Below are positions 10,154 to 22,023 of a stretch of DNA of 64,000 nucleotides, piece by piece. The position numbers and the translations under genes were made by a program. The stretch's first letter is position 1, and every line of letters begins with the position of its first letter. Origin of the DNA: Lepraria neglecta (taxonomy: Eukaryota > Ascomycota > Lecanoromycetes > Lecanorales > Stereocaulaceae); assembly GCA_033220425.1 (NCBI GenBank), contig CM065651.1, positions 3,968,001 to 4,032,000 on the forward strand, read 5' to 3'. The notes under the pieces were generated by a model. It ran no database searches. It was not told the origin of the DNA and saw nothing but the letters and a program-made list of their open reading frames with translations.

Positions 10154-12430
10154 ATGTCTACGATACAAAACTTCAAGAACTTTATCCGGCATGGCAAACA
10201 AGCCAGACAGGCACACGCTGATCCCACCACGACCGTTTCCCCAGTGAACGCCCACCAACAACGCTACGCACCTCCACCACCGAACGCCCAATATGCTATG
10301 AGCGATCCCAATATTCTCGATCACAAACCACTACAACAAGGTCATGTGCCAGGTGGAGACTACTCGGTTGCCAACGTCGATAACCGCAATGTGGCTGCCC
10401 AAGCAGGTGGTGCTGCCGCCAGAGCAGCTGGAGACAAGCAGAGGATGGAAGGCGGCAGCTCAGTTGAACGAAGCAAAGACATGGATCCATCAGTAGTCGA
10501 GAGAATCGTTGCCGAGGAACGCGAGAGCATAGGCAAGCTTCCTAGATACCCAGGATTGGAGCGATGGACTCTACTAGAGAAAATGGGCGACGGAGCTTTT
10601 AGCAACGTATACCGAGCAGTGGACGCCACCGGCCACGGCCCCGAGGTAGCTATCAAGGTCGTCCGTAAGTTCGAGATGAACTCAACACAGGTATGTTAGG
10701 GTACCACAGAACCTCTCTTCTACGTCATGTACAAATCATGTTCATGTGTCCTACATTTTCTCCAATTATTCGCAGTCTGCGATGCTTTGCCAACCCCGCT
10801 CGGTGCATTAGGGCGATAACCACCTTCATCCGGATTTCAAAAGGCAACCCAAGGTTGTGGAGGTGCGCATTGACTTCCTTACATCCATCTGCTGCCATGC
10901 TTTATTGTATCCGTTCATTGTTCTTCCCTTCCTGGAAAGACCACTGACTTTAGTCTTCTTGTGCAGAGAGCCAATATCCTCAAAGAGGTCCAAATAATGC
11001 GTCAAATAGATCACCCTAATATCGTCAAACTCATCGACTTTTCAGAATCTCGTCAATACTACTACATCGTCCTTGAGCTTTGCCCTGGAGGCGAGCTGTT
11101 CCATCAAATCGTTCGATTGACATACTTCAGCGAGGATCTTAGCCGTCACGTCATTGTGCAGGTTGCGGAAGCTTTGGAGTATTTGCATGAGACTGCTGGA
11201 GTTGTTCATCGGTATGTGAAGAATGTCATCCCTTGGCAATTCATCTGTTAACATCTGTGCAGAGACATTAAACCGGAGAACCTTCTATTCTATCCATCAG
11301 CATTCATTCCTACGAGAAATCCTAAGCCTCGATCAGCCGAAGACGAAGACAAGGAGGATGAGGGAGAGTTCATCAAAGGCGTTGGGTCCGGAGGAATTGG
11401 GACGATCAAGATCGCTGATTTTGGGTTATCCAAGATCATCTGGGATAGCCAAACGATGACACCATGTGGTACCGTTGGATATACTGCACCCGAAATTGTG
11501 AAGGATGAACGCTACTCGAAGAGCGTTGACATGTGGGCATTGGGATGCGTACTCTACACCCTGCTCTGCGGCTTCCCGCCGTTTTACGATGAGAGCATCC
11601 AGGTCCTCACCGAGAAGGTAGCAAGAGGCCAATATACTTTCCTCTCGCCGTGGTGGGATGATATATCGAAACCGGCACAAGACCTTGTCTCACACCTACT
11701 GACAGTGGATCCTGACAAGCGATACAATATTCAGCAATTCCTGAACCACCCATGGATTCGCGAGACGAGAGAAGAGACATATGCCGCAGCTGACGCTCCT
11801 CCCCTCGCCACTCCGCTCTACCAACGCCAGAAGGAATACGGTTTCAACCAGAAACACGTTGGCCCGACCCCTCCCGAAGCACTCTCAGCCCAATTCCTCG
11901 AAACACCAGGAGGCCATCAACGCCGTGTTGACTTCCGGTCCCCTGGTGCCGTCAACTTGCGTGAAGTCTTTGATGTCTCCTATGCTGTGCACCGCCAAGA
12001 AGAAGAAGGCAAGCGTCGAAAGAACTTCCCCCAAGGCTATCGTGGTGCAGCTGGCATGAACGGTCTCAACCCCTTGAACGAAGATGAGGACGACGATTAT
12101 GACGATCTAGAAGACGACCTCGCTTCCGCCAAGAACCCTCCATCCAAGCTTCCCAAGCCTCAAGGTGGCGCCGCAGACGTTAGTAGCGTCGAGCAGAAGA
12201 TGCAAAGTACGAACCTACACGGTGCGCCTAGTGCGGCTGCCCAGGCGAGGCAAGCCGCGGCGCCCAAGCAGGGATATGGCCAGCATAGTCCTGCCGTTGC
12301 GGCCGCCGCGAAACAGCAGGTTAGGAAGAATAGGGGCGCTTTTGAGCTCAGTCTGGACAATGCCACATTGCTTGGACGAAGAGGAAAGGGCCAGGACCCA
12401 AGTAAATTAAGGCAGGAGATGGTTCAGTAA
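10154..12430 (+). CDS. srk1: Srk1/Rck2-type stress-activated Ser/Thr kinase
   Basis: Three exons: 10154-10690, 10967-11211 and 11263-12430 (introns of 276 and 51 bp), giving 649 residues. The first 130 residues are disordered. The kinase domain then runs from about 137 to 460: Gly loop GDGAFSNV, VAIK lysine near 168, HRD in VVHRDIKPENLLF near 260-262, DFG near 313, and activation segment MTPCGTVGYTAPEIVKDERY. That segment, together with VDMWALGCVLYTLLCGFPPF and WWDDISKPAQDLVSHLL, is diagnostic of the S. pombe Srk1 and budding yeast Rck1/Rck2 family. These CaMK-group kinases act downstream of the Sty1/Hog1 stress MAP kinase and affect translation and the cell cycle. A 30-40 residue acidic insert separates ENLLF from the DFG part. 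The tail is acidic, then Ala/Gln-rich, ending in a basic conserved-looking motif. All catalytic residues are present. Confidence 0.95.
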
Positions 12431-13158
12431 GAGATGAAACAGCGTTTCTTTTCGTTGAGGACGTATCTGAATTCATGAGAGGGGAACAAAAAATGGAAAT
12501 GTTGATAGGGGAACTCGGAAGAAAAACATTTCTTCACGTAATCTTGCATGGTGCTTATGACATGGCTTAGTATAATGCTTTTTTCTTTTTCTATGTGGTA
12601 CGACATCAGGCGAGATAGGCAGGATAGTCTATCGAGATTCAATCAGCATTAACATCTTTGGATACATACCTCAAGATACCATGTTTGTAGATAATAGACA
12701 CACCGTACATGCTTGCAACGTAACTTCCTGTTTTCCGCTCGGGATCCTTTGAGATGACCGATGCCAAGCCTATTGCAGATCCTTGTATTTCTTTCACACA
12801 GGCAAGCGCGTCCATCTCTTTCTTTTCAAAACCACCTCTTATTACTTGTTCTCCACAGTACACCGTCTCTTTCTTCCTCTCTCCTTTGCACGCATGATTT
12901 ACAAAAAAGTTGGGTTTTCGTTCATTGAGCATGTAGGAAGTGCTTCGTGATGAGATCAGAGCGATTTCCCCAAAGTCCAGAAACAGATGAAAGATTCAAT
13001 TTCTTGTGGCACATGTCGAAACACTACGTGAAAATTGGCCATTGCAGTAGGCCTGCCGTCTGCTAGCGCCATCACTGCTCCCACCCTGAATTCTTAACGG
13101 TGGGCATTGGCCAATTATACACGAAGGCGTCTCTAGCTGAGCTGAGACTGATTCCGCC
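12431..13158. other. Intergenic
   Basis: This is the 3' flank of the kinase gene and upstream region of the patatin-like gene. No convincing gene, only short frames without family features. Confidence 0.4.
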
Positions 13159-14900
13159 ATGGTTCTCACACGATTGTCTCTTAACAAACCCAACAACGCT
13201 ATGGTCCTGTCTTCACTATTCTCACGATCTCCAAATCCGGAGCAGTCAGAATCCAAACGAAAGAAGCGAAAGAAGCGAACTCATGACCGGCCCCCAGGAG
13301 GGAGCCCGTCCGGCTCTCATCTTGAAGCTCAAGCTCAATCCCCTACTCCTAGCGCGAGCACGATGCGTTCTACGTCTTCCACGTCCCCTAAAATGCCTTC
13401 ACGAGAGCAGAATATGCTTATACCTGAGTCAACTTCAATGGCGAGCGTCAAAGAGATAGTTGACCCACAGCCAGCTCGGCAATCCGATGCAACAAGCTCT
13501 CAGCCTTATGTATTTCAGCTTCCATTACGAGACACACAAATGAACATTCAAGGTTCGACTTCGACTGCTGCCGTGCAAGATACTCTTGAACCATAGTCAA
13601 ATGGAGACTCCAACAAAAAGCGCACTCAATTCTGGGTATCTGGCCTCTCCTTCCGATAGCAAAGAGAGACTACACAGGCTTCAACCTTGGTGAAAGATCT
13701 TTCGGATCTATCACTGCGCCAACAATCTTCAGAAAGCGAGAGGCACCGAACGTACGGAAGATACTGTCTTTGGATAGTGGAGGTGTACGTGGCTTGTCGA
13801 TCATTATGATACTGAAGTGCATCATGAGGAATCTCAACCGCGAACGTGGTACGCCGTTGGACCCTTGGCAAGAGTTCAACATGATAGGAGGGACAAGTAC
13901 TGGATGGTGAGTCCGTCGTGTCAGTTCAGCAACTGGCCTTGATAGTTCTGCATTCCCGAAAGTGCGCTGTTTTACCTTCTTCTTTCTCCCGTCCCCAGGC
14001 CCAAAATGAATTCCGACTTCTGCCAGGCTTATTCTCTTCTAAACCATGCTCAATAGGATCATTGCCATTATGCTCGGCCGACTGCGTATGAGCCTTGATG
14101 AATGCGAATCGGCATATTCGATGCTATCTGAAGCGATCTTCACACCCATACGCCGGGGTACCGATCCTGTCCGCATTTACAATTTTCTGAAAGCCGACTG
14201 CAGATTCAGCGAGGAGCCGCTCGAAAATTGCACTCAGCATACTGTATGGTCAATAGGGTTGTCACAGGACGCTCTGCTCAGAGATACGGACCCTGTTTCC
14301 TGCAAAGTTTTCGTTTGCTCGACTCGAGGGGAGGATGGGAGTTCGGCCGTGATTCGATCTTATGACTTCAGACGCCATAACCCTCTGTATGATATATGCA
14401 AAATATGGGAAGCCGCAAGAGTAACCTCAGCCGCATCTACTTTCTTTCCGAACAGGCAAAGCTTTGTCGACGGCGCTTTCAGGAGGAACAACCCTATTAG
14501 GTCAGCCAACATCGAATCACTGGACACGTGGCCAGGAGAAGAGCGACTGATCATCAGCATCGGCACCGGAGCAGCCCCCGGTCAGCCTCTTACAGGGAAC
14601 CTCTTGGCCTTGGCAAAGCGCTTGAAGGACCTCGTCAAGGATACTGAGCAAACGAACCAGGATTTTCGGGCCGAAAACAACGAAATGGTGAGGAAGGGTA
14701 GGCTCTACCGCTTCAACGTCACTCATGGCCTCACAGATGTGGGACTAGAGGAATACCGAGCTGTCAATAAGATCGCAGCGGTTACGGATAACTACCTTGA
14801 CGACCCAGATATCGCGGAGATGGTCCAAGCATGCGTCGATAAGCTGCGCTCAAGAGGTCAGCGCTTGGGTTACGCAAGTGCAGGAGGTTGGTATGTCTGA
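13159..14900 (+). CDS. Patatin-like phospholipase domain protein
   Basis: The patatin core is clear. ILSLDSGGVRGLS is the oxyanion-hole motif (usually DGGGxRG; here Asp-Ser-Gly-Gly). MIGGTSTGW holds the GxSxG nucleophile, and SFVDGAFRRNNP holds the DGA catalytic Asp. An intron at 13907-14056 splits GTSTG-W from IIAIMLGRLRMSLDECE. Such proteins are Ser-Asp lipid acyl hydrolases. Fungal members often carry NB-ARC, TPR or zinc-finger tails and are frequent in accessory regions. The N-terminal exon is probably 13159-13552, a basic Ser/Pro-rich leader joined through a 44-base intron (13553-13596) that restores the patatin frame; this junction has a weak GTTCGA donor and is my guess. At the 3' side the frame stops at 14900, but a splice near there may lead into the Cys-rich exons downstream. 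Confidence 0.75.
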
Positions 14901-14956
14901 ATTGTTCCACCGCGAACATGAATTCGTTGGCGGGAAGCTAACCTCGAACGACATTG

Positions 14957-16870
14957 ATAGAGCATGAAGTCTCCACCCAAGCCTCGAAGCTAAGTGAAGT
15001 TATGGTATACGTTTGCAGCGAATGCTACTAAGGTACGTCAAATTTACCATACCCTTGTTACTTGTCTAGACTCTCCGCATCTCAACTTGTATCGTAAAAT
15101 ACGGCATGAATCACGGAGTGTGTGAGCGTTATGTCTTTAGACTTTTGGTCTATTCGCTCCCATCGTCCAAGATCTATGAATTATTCACTTTCAACTTGTA
15201 TCTAATGTTTATCTCATGTAACTCATATGTGCTACTACAAGCTCATCCTAAATTTTCTGCGATTTATAAATAGGTGTGCTATTTGGCCAACAGTTCTACT
15301 ACTGTAGGGACTGCTATGCCAACCTTTGCAGCAAGTGCCAGTTCTCTCATAAGGCAAATCATGCCGAATTCATGATCTGCATAACTACCATTGCCTGGAA
15401 TCCCAAGATGAAATTGACCAAGCCACGAACCAGCTGCTCTCAATGCTCCCGTGAAGTCAGTTGTCGAATTGAATGTAAGGACTGTTTGCAGTGTCACTGG
15501 ATGTTGTGCAACTACTATCAAGACAGGCGTACGACGTGGTATGAGCGCCACCAGGAATCGTGTTCTGGGAAAAGAAAGTTCCGAGTCCTGGTATCTCCAT
15601 ATCGATTTGTGAAGCCTCCGTCATTTCGCCACTGCGAATGCCTTGAGGACTGTGGGAGTGTTTCACACTGCCGGAGGTGCTTAGCAGGTACGCCTTACGA
15701 GTCAATTCCCCCATTTCCTTTCAAATATCTCCATGCACACGCGTAGCAGTCATCCACCTTGCACTCATGTAGTGAGCGGCAACATTTTCTGGCGTCTTAC
15801 CTTTTCGGTGCAAGATCTTTCTTTTTCAACCTAAAAAAGACAGATTTCCTTTTTCGAGCCATCCATTAACTTATACAACGCAGCAATTGCCATAGGAGAA
15901 ATCATATATAAGTGCCAGCCATGCCTTATACAGTACGACGACTCTTAACAAATTTGCGCGCGGTGCTTTGCCGAAGAACCCAAAGGGCACCTTGATCACA
16001 AAGTCTTCCGCCTGTCGGTTCAACGTGTTACAGAATTGCCAGACGACACCAAAATTCAAGTCATGAGTGCGTGGCGGTGTTCTGCAATGAATTTTGCTCT
16101 GGATAAGCCTTGGCTCAAGAGGTTGCAAGGCTCTACTCGAGTCCCTTTTCATACGACAATTCAGAAAGTGACAACTACCCCAGTGAGTCATAAGATCCAA
16201 TGGTCGCATGAGCATCTGGACGCTCGGTGGTGCATAGGAGACGCTGTTACCGATGTATTCCGCATGAACGTCGTCGAGGGATGCATCAAGACTATAGTCT
16301 ATAGGAAACAGCTCGTTAATCCTCCTAAGGCAACGAAAATGAAATGTGGTATACGCAAAAATATTTCATCACTCTACATACAGCTTCCGTAACCTCAGAG
16401 TCCAGAAAAGACTGACCGGATGCAACTTAGCAATCGGGTACGACCTATGGAACTATTGGTGCTCTACTTACGGTACTTTTAACTGTAAAACTTGCATCAA
16501 AACCCACAGGGCTGGCCACCGTCACTGTATGTACTGGGCACGCATTTCTAACATGGACGGAAAGGTACCTCGAGATCGTGTGACAAAGCACTGCAATCGC
16601 TGCGGAGTGGTATACTATCGTAGCGGCTTCGAAAGGTTCAAATGTGGAAGATGTCGACAATACCACTGTTGCCTGAGATGCGTCCGAGATGGGCGATATC
16701 CTCAACATATAACCTGTGGTCGTCATGAAGCTCGTTGGGAGCTGTTACTTGTAGATCGAGAAAGCACAGAGCGAGTACGCCGTCAAAATTTGTATATCGG
16801 TAGGACATCTCAGCCTTTAATTGATATACCATCGTCCGAGGATCCACAACCGAGGCCAGGAGTCTTCTAG
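14957..16870 (+). pseudogene. Cys-rich ZZ-like zinc-finger region, probable tail of the patatin gene
   Basis: Several separate frames carry paired-Cys fingers of ZZ type: VYVCSECY near 15010-15035, FYYCRDCYANLCSKC near 15290-15335, SCSQCSREVSCRIECKDCLQ near 15432-15490, CNLAIGYDLWNYWCSTYG with FNCKTCIKTHRAGH near 16420-16515, and HCNRCGVVYYRSGFERFKCG with CRQYHCCLRC near 16591-16680. The last frame ends at 16870. The same-strand position directly after the patatin domain, and the known pairing of patatin and ZZ-type domains in fungi, suggest they were its C-terminal tail. An in-frame TAA follows CSECY in the only phase that joins the first finger to the second, and other junctions are unclear. 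I therefore take this part as damaged or mis-spliced. An alternative is a separate small gene. Confidence 0.45.
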
Positions 16871-17670
16871 GACGGAGAAGTGAAAAGCATGCACCATGGT
16901 TCTTGGACAAAAAGCTGGAAGTACTGGAAACTTGGACTTGGGTGTAATGGCTCTTAGGACGAGATATCCTGGTCACGGAATGAGTTTACTATTTATAGAT
17001 CGTACCCGCTTTTGATGGATTATTAGTGATGGTGCGCTCAACTTTCACAACAAGGAAAACAGCCCAGAACTTCCCTTTGAGATTATACACCGAGAGTATA
17101 GGAGGTCTCAAGAGAAAAGCTCGAAGAGATCTTAAAGAGTGGGACGCTGAAGCACACGGAAGTGAAGAAGACGAGGTGGGCTTTACACTTGTTGTGGGCG
17201 TTTGGTTTAATGTAGAAGGCTCTTGATAACCTAGATTCCTATAGAAAGCTATGTATTAAGATTGCGCGTATGTTTCTGAAGCGTGACTCTCAGCGTCCTG
17301 CAACGAGCCAACCTAAGGCCTATCAGCTGAACATCCAACAAAAAAGCATCAGTGTTCCATCAGGTACAGGAATAAGATAGTAAGAGCACGCATTTTCCAT
17401 CGTATGAAATCGTGCTCGTGGAATGGGATGAGAGGAAGATGTTGGCTGAGCGGCGAGCCAAATACTAGGACTTCTTTCTCCCCTTAGCCCTAAAGATATT
17501 GGAAGGCAAAGGAACAGCGTTTATGAAAGCCATTCAAGATGCGAATGCACCTGGAAAAAGAATTGCAGCTCATTACATGAAGAGATTATATGTGCTCCGA
17601 GATTGAGAAGAATGGCTCTTTGGTCTTGTCCTTGGTTGCACGTTCATGAAAGATTACTGGCATCTAACAT
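16871..17670. other. Intergenic
   Basis: No supported gene. A 66-residue frame at 17026-17226 has no recognisable features. Confidence 0.4.
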
Positions 17671-17813
17671 TGTTGCAATCCGTTGCTTGATTGCTTTCTA
17701 TGCGATTCCAGAAGCCTGTTGCTAGCCGTTCTTTGTCTGTTATGGCCATATATGGGGTCCGGAGGGCCCCCATTAGCTAGATATCCTTTCTAGCCTATTG
17801 CCACATTGCAACA
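17671..17813 (+). mobile_element. 143-bp MITE, copy 1
   Basis: Ends are the perfect 9-bp inverted repeats TGTTGCAAT and ATTGCAACA. The whole 143 bp is repeated with the same length and only scattered mismatches at 57691-57833. This copy has no clear target-site duplication. Non-coding; a short non-autonomous DNA transposon. Confidence 0.75.
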
Positions 17814-18164
17814 GGTTATGAGCCCGGCGGGGGGGTTTTTTTAATTAGGAATTATCTATTAGATATTAGAAGCCACACACGTGCTCATATCACCTTCGTC
17901 CCCGCAATCTTATTGCATATTAATATTAGGAGCACAGTGCTACAATGGTCTTGGTTCGCTTCGCTGCCCCAATTTTTCGCTGGTGGAAGGCTACTGATGA
18001 CCAATAGGCACTTTCTCGGTCGTAGCAGCCGGTGGCACCTCTGACGCGCCTTCCTTTGAGATAAAGGTAGGACCGCCATTTTGCTGCAGGGGTGTTCCAT
18101 TTTGAGGATGTGCTATCGGAGTTCCTTGAGGGACTCCACCTTGCTGCTGCATCGGCTGCCCATT
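17814..18164. other. Intergenic
   Basis: AT-rich stretch with a G8-T7 run near 17828. It is the 3' flank of the minus-strand MARVEL-like gene. No gene seen. Confidence 0.4.
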
Positions 18165-18854
18165 TTAGTGTTCAGCTTTCGCGCCAGACTGCTCGTTGGA
18201 GGACGGGGCCGCTCCTGCAGCAGGTATACCCGCTTCTTCTTGTTTTTCTGTGGCCATGGCCATGGTCGCGGTGGTGCTACCGGTTTGGCGTGATTTGATG
18301 ATCCAGAAGATTGTGGCGCCGAGGCAGAAGGCGAAGAGGAGTGTCATGATAGCATCGAAAGCCTGCCTAGCCGCAATAATCGACCCTCCTCCTCCGCTCG
18401 AGCTACGACCACCACTGCCACCACTTGAATGACTCCTTGGTGACCTTGAATGCAAAATCCCCTTCGGCTTTGGCCAATATGTACGCTTGAAGATGCTTGT
18501 ATTGTCAAAGCAGAAGCACATATCGGTATCATATAAAACCTCGTTGTAGGCAGAGCACGCATTGCACAAGTCGTTGCAGCTGTAGGACGAGGGTGCGGCG
18601 GTGGCGAGCCAGAGGATGAACATGAGGGCATCGAGGCTGAGTTGGCCCCATATGAACCAGGGGAGGAGTCGGGCTTGGGGGGAGGGGCCGGTGGCGAGGA
18701 TGAGGTAGATTAGGGTGAGGAATGAGAGGACGGAAACTGCGATGTTATAGCCGAGCTTGCTAGGTATGCTGCACTCCCAACGGCCGCATTTTGACGCATC
18801 TGACGCCGTAATTCCAAGCACGATTATGCTGAAAACGATCGCAGGAAGTCGCAC
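18165..18854 (-). CDS. MARVEL-like four-helix membrane protein
   Basis: About 229 residues with four hydrophobic segments: LPAIVFSIIVLGITAS at the N-terminus, IAVSVLSFLTLIYLILA (about 38-54), LSLDALMFILWLATAA (about 72-87) and IMTLLFAFCLGATIFWII (about 165-182). A Cys-rich loop (CNDLCNACSAY, CFCFDN) lies between helices 3 and 4, and the C-terminal tail is polar. The arrangement fits fungal MARVEL-domain proteins, which act in membrane apposition or eisosome-like sites. Function here is unknown. The start is a problem: the readable frame opens with GTG at 18854. Upstream in the same frame LWF is preceded by a TGA, and an ATG (MQIYTSDKTSP) lies before that TGA. Either an unrecognised first exon or intron supplies the start, or the gene has been damaged by one stop. 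Confidence 0.6.
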   Translation of the reverse strand: MRLPAIVFSIIVLGITASDASKCGRWECSIPSKLGYNIAVSVLSFLTLIYLILATGPSPQARLLPWFIWGQLSLDALMFILWLATAAPSSYSCNDLCNACSAYNEVLYDTDMCFCFDNTSIFKRTYWPKPKGILHSRSPRSHSSGGSGGRSSSGGGGSIIAARQAFDAIMTLLFAFCLGATIFWIIKSRQTGSTTATMAMATEKQEEAGIPAAGAAPSSNEQSGAKAEH

Positions 18855-19206
18855 GAACCAAAGTCAAGGGAATGACCTGGGCGAGGTCTTGTCGCTCGTG
18901 TAGATCTGCATCGCGGAACGCTAATTAAAACGCACAGTACAGAGAGTTGTACAGAAAGAATGACGGACGACAACAGCGAGGACAGGAAAGACACAAGAGT
19001 TTAGATCCCCCGTAGGGGGCCTGTCAATGGATAAGTGTTCCACGGGGCATAAGGCTGCGGGAGGATGCATCAAACATTGAAGTCACGGTCGTTCCTTTCA
19101 TAGCACTGTTCGTAAGCGCTGTGGGTTGCTTTTTATATAGCTAGTGTTATTAAAGTCTAATGTGACCTCTGATCACTTCACATAGCGAGAAGAGCCCTGG
19201 GTATTT
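18855..19206. other. Intergenic
   Basis: Promoter side of the MARVEL-like gene and 3' side of the next minus-strand gene. Nothing else seen. Confidence 0.4.
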
Positions 19207-20274
19207 CTAGTACTCGGGAGCAGTGGGCCAGATGTCTTGGAGATTTTCTTTTGAGCTAGGAATGGAGCCGGCATTGTTGCCTGGATCAGGCCATCGGTAG
19301 TTGTGAGCCGCACCAAATGGTAGACTGCTAATCTGTGGAACGGGTCATCCTGAGTGTGTAACGCCTGGTTTTCAGAGGATACACCGTAGTGTTCGGAGAT
19401 ATTGGGAGTGGGAGATGTTGCGTGGAAGATATCCCGTTCGTTCGTAAAGAGGGGCGAGTCATTCAGCTGGAAGCTTGGCAGGTATCCCTGTCCAAGCGAG
19501 CCTTGCGTGAGTGAAGCTGTTTGGTCGAATGGCCCACAGGAGAAGTTTGGAGGAAGGTGTTCATTCGAAGTGGAATTGGTGGAAGAGGAGTCCGGTTGAG
19601 GGAGGGTTGTCCCTGTTCAAGTGTAGTAGCCTTTAAAATGCCAGTCCTGATATGCATGTGTAAGCATTCATGATTCCTATATGCTAGCCAGCCACGGATA
19701 AACTCACTGCGATCCAACCTCTTCTGCACAAACATCCATGTTTCTGGCCTTAGACCTCGTTTGACTGTATGGTTGGTGCTGTGCTTCGGAATGGCTGATC
19801 TCGGAAGCCATACCAAGCCCCGGAAGCAGTGTGGACCTTTTGTAATTAATATGCTGTACGCCTAAGAGGACTTGGCTTAAACTCACAGCGTCAAACAGTC
19901 AAGCTTCAGAGGCTTGTATATGATTCTACCATTGGGACCTTTGAAGAACCAGATGTGTAGACTTTCAAGCTCTCGCTGAGCTTCTGTGTACGGTCCTCCT
20001 TCTCCGATATTCCACTCATCGTCCCATACGCGTTTACATCCTCGCCACTGCCGTTGACTATGCCGCAGGAAAGGTTAGCGCTATTAATTGCCACGACTGG
20101 AGCGTCTTACCTGACATGAAGTCGCACGAAAGTGACCTTGTGCAGCTCTCCGAGAAGTTGATTCATGAGCTCTGTGAATTGAGCGAGAGTGTATCCGTCG
20201 ATGTACCAAGATCGGTAACCCTGTCCTTTGAACGGGGCGAGGAAAGCAGATATCGCTGATTTTGATCGTGGCAT
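19207..20274 (-). CDS. Unknown family with WDDEWNI signature, member A
   Basis: Start ATG at 20274 gives MPRSKSAISAFLAPFKGQGY. Exon 1 is 20274-20111, intron 20110-20058, exon 2 20057-19887 (171 nt, the same length as exon 2 of member C). Exon 2 carries the family signature: QRQWRGCKRVWDDEWNIGEG, then RELESLHIWFFKGPNGRIIY. The following exon reads PHCFRGLVWLPRSAIPK and TWMFVQKRLDR, then an intron (GTGAGT to AACAG), then a Ser/Thr/Pro-rich tail (NISEHYG). A last exon FGAAHNYRWPDPGNNAGSIP ends DIWPTAPEY and TAG at 19207. The exon 2-3 junction is unresolved, because the best donor leads out of frame with the best acceptors. No known domain is recognised. The N-terminal 110 residues look folded and the tail disordered. 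Confidence 0.65.
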
Positions 20275-20938
20275 GGCGTTTTGTCTGTTGCTTTCTCAGT
20301 CTAGAGTCACAGTGCAGTGCCTATTAGTAGGTGTTGTTAAAATTGGGTCGGTCAGGGTGGAGAGCTGAGAATACCGATTCTGACAGCGAGTGAAAGCGAG
20401 CTGGGGTAAGTTCTTGGCAGCGAATGAACACGAGCAGGGGTAAGTTGGCCATGGAATCTAATCCCGCGAAAGAATCGAGGCGAGAGAGTGACGGACTCGT
20501 AGCCCCTGAAGGGGGAAATAATCAGCCAAGGGCTTTGAAAAGAAGAAAGACTGGTGTGACAAAATCGGCTCCGAAGGTATTCTATGGAATTCCGAAGCAC
20601 GGAAGGAACGGTAATATTCCTAGTGTCATGGTTAAAGTTAGTCTCGTAAAGTCGATAGCTATGTTTAGGACCAGTGGGGCGTACGCAGTGACAGCACTGT
20701 CCATTGTTTAGCAGTCATTCGAGGGTATAATATGTGGAGACTCAGAAACTAAGCCGTAAGCGGTGAGGCTGTAGGTCTGAGCAACCCCCAGTAGCTGTTA
20801 GTGCTCTGGTAGCTTCGGCATCTTCAGCACCTCCACGGATCTTCTACGCCAAGTGTCTCCCCTATTTATTGCAATCTATGGCTGCTTTCGGAAATGCTAA
20901 TGAGGAGGGAGTGAATTTGTTCATTAGTGTTTTGGCAC

Positions 20939-20960
20939 GCTATCTGGCATGCCAGATAGC
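20939..20960. repeat. Perfect 22-bp palindrome
   Basis: GCTATCTGGCA at 20939-20949 is followed directly by its exact reverse complement TGCCAGATAGC at 20950-20960. The sequence GCATGCCAG follows on, a partial repeat. It could be a dimeric-factor site or a hairpin; no function is shown. Confidence 0.5.
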
Positions 20961-21817
20961 ATGCCAGAAGGTTTATGGGTGAAGCTAAAAAAGCAAGCGC
21001 GCAGCACGAGCGGGACAATCAGCCAATAATAACCAATTCCCACCACCTTCAAACCTCATATCCTGGAGATTGCACAGTGTGGAAGGATTCTGCCCCTTGC
21101 CGGCTGCCATAGTTGCTGCACCGGTCCCTATTCGGTAACATGCATGAGTTGTCATCGCAGATTTGGCACTATAGTGTCGGTTCATTAGGTCAGCTTGGAG
21201 TTATTAGAAGCGGCCAAGGGGGTTTTCACCGCAGCGGCTGCATTCAGGAGCCGAAATTTCGATGGACCCGGACCGTTGAAGCCGTCAATCCACAATGCTA
21301 CATGGATCTGACCCAGGAAAGCGGTCGTGGTCTGACGGATACAGCAGCCGAAACTTCCGAATGAGTTACCGGCAAAGAGAGATTTAACATCATGTCTGAT
21401 GGAACGATCAGCTTTGAAGATCGACCAGCTCTCTTCCGAGAACTGCCCGCCTAGCATCCCTATGGTGGATTGAATATCGCCCTATAGAGGCTTTAATAGA
21501 AGTAGACTGGGATTAAGAAAATTCAGTAATATGTTGAATAGAATGATGCAATATAAGAGAGTGCGGCCCTTGCAGCCCATAAAAAGGTACTTTCTATCAT
21601 GGCATGGACGATCAGTTGGAGCGAGGGAAAGTGATCGGTCCAAACTATTTCCATCTCCCTAGTCTCCCCAGTCTCCTCATTGAACGATCCTGTTGAGGGA
21701 TTTTCTTAGGGTTGCTCAAATTTCATCCCCCGGAAGCCACGAGGAGATATCTTAAGCCTGTATAGAAGGCAACTGTAGTCTATTAAAAGTCATATCTCCA
21801 TAAGAATCTAGACGAGT

Positions 21818-21872
21818 CCGAAAAGAATCAAATTGACCCTCTGCCGAAAAGAATCAAATTGACCCTCTGCCG
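21818..21872 (+). repeat. 26-bp direct tandem repeat, two copies
   Basis: The unit CCGAAAAGAATCAAATTGAC plus CCTCTG occurs at 21818-21843 and again, identically, at 21844-21869. The start of a third copy follows (CCG). Confidence 0.9.
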
Positions 21873-22023
21873 ACTTTGCAATCAGTCTAATCCTCAATCG
21901 CGCCTGGTCTGACGGTGTTTCACCCCAGGGAGATTGACGAATAGGGAGACAGTTATAGAGTCGTTCTATTCTCCATGTTCGCGCAAGAAGCCGAAGAGAA
22001 ACCTAGTGATGACCTTGAGCCAT

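Larger units (their letters stand above)
20275..22023. other. Intergenic with short repeats
   Basis: About 1.7 kb. It includes a perfect 22-bp palindrome (20939-20960) and a tandem 26-bp duplication (21818-21872). Two overlapping frames near 21.1-21.5 kb lack any family feature. No gene supported. Confidence 0.4.

Noticed and set aside
17026-17226. 66-residue frame after the Cys-rich region
   Set aside because: Short, featureless, no splice context.
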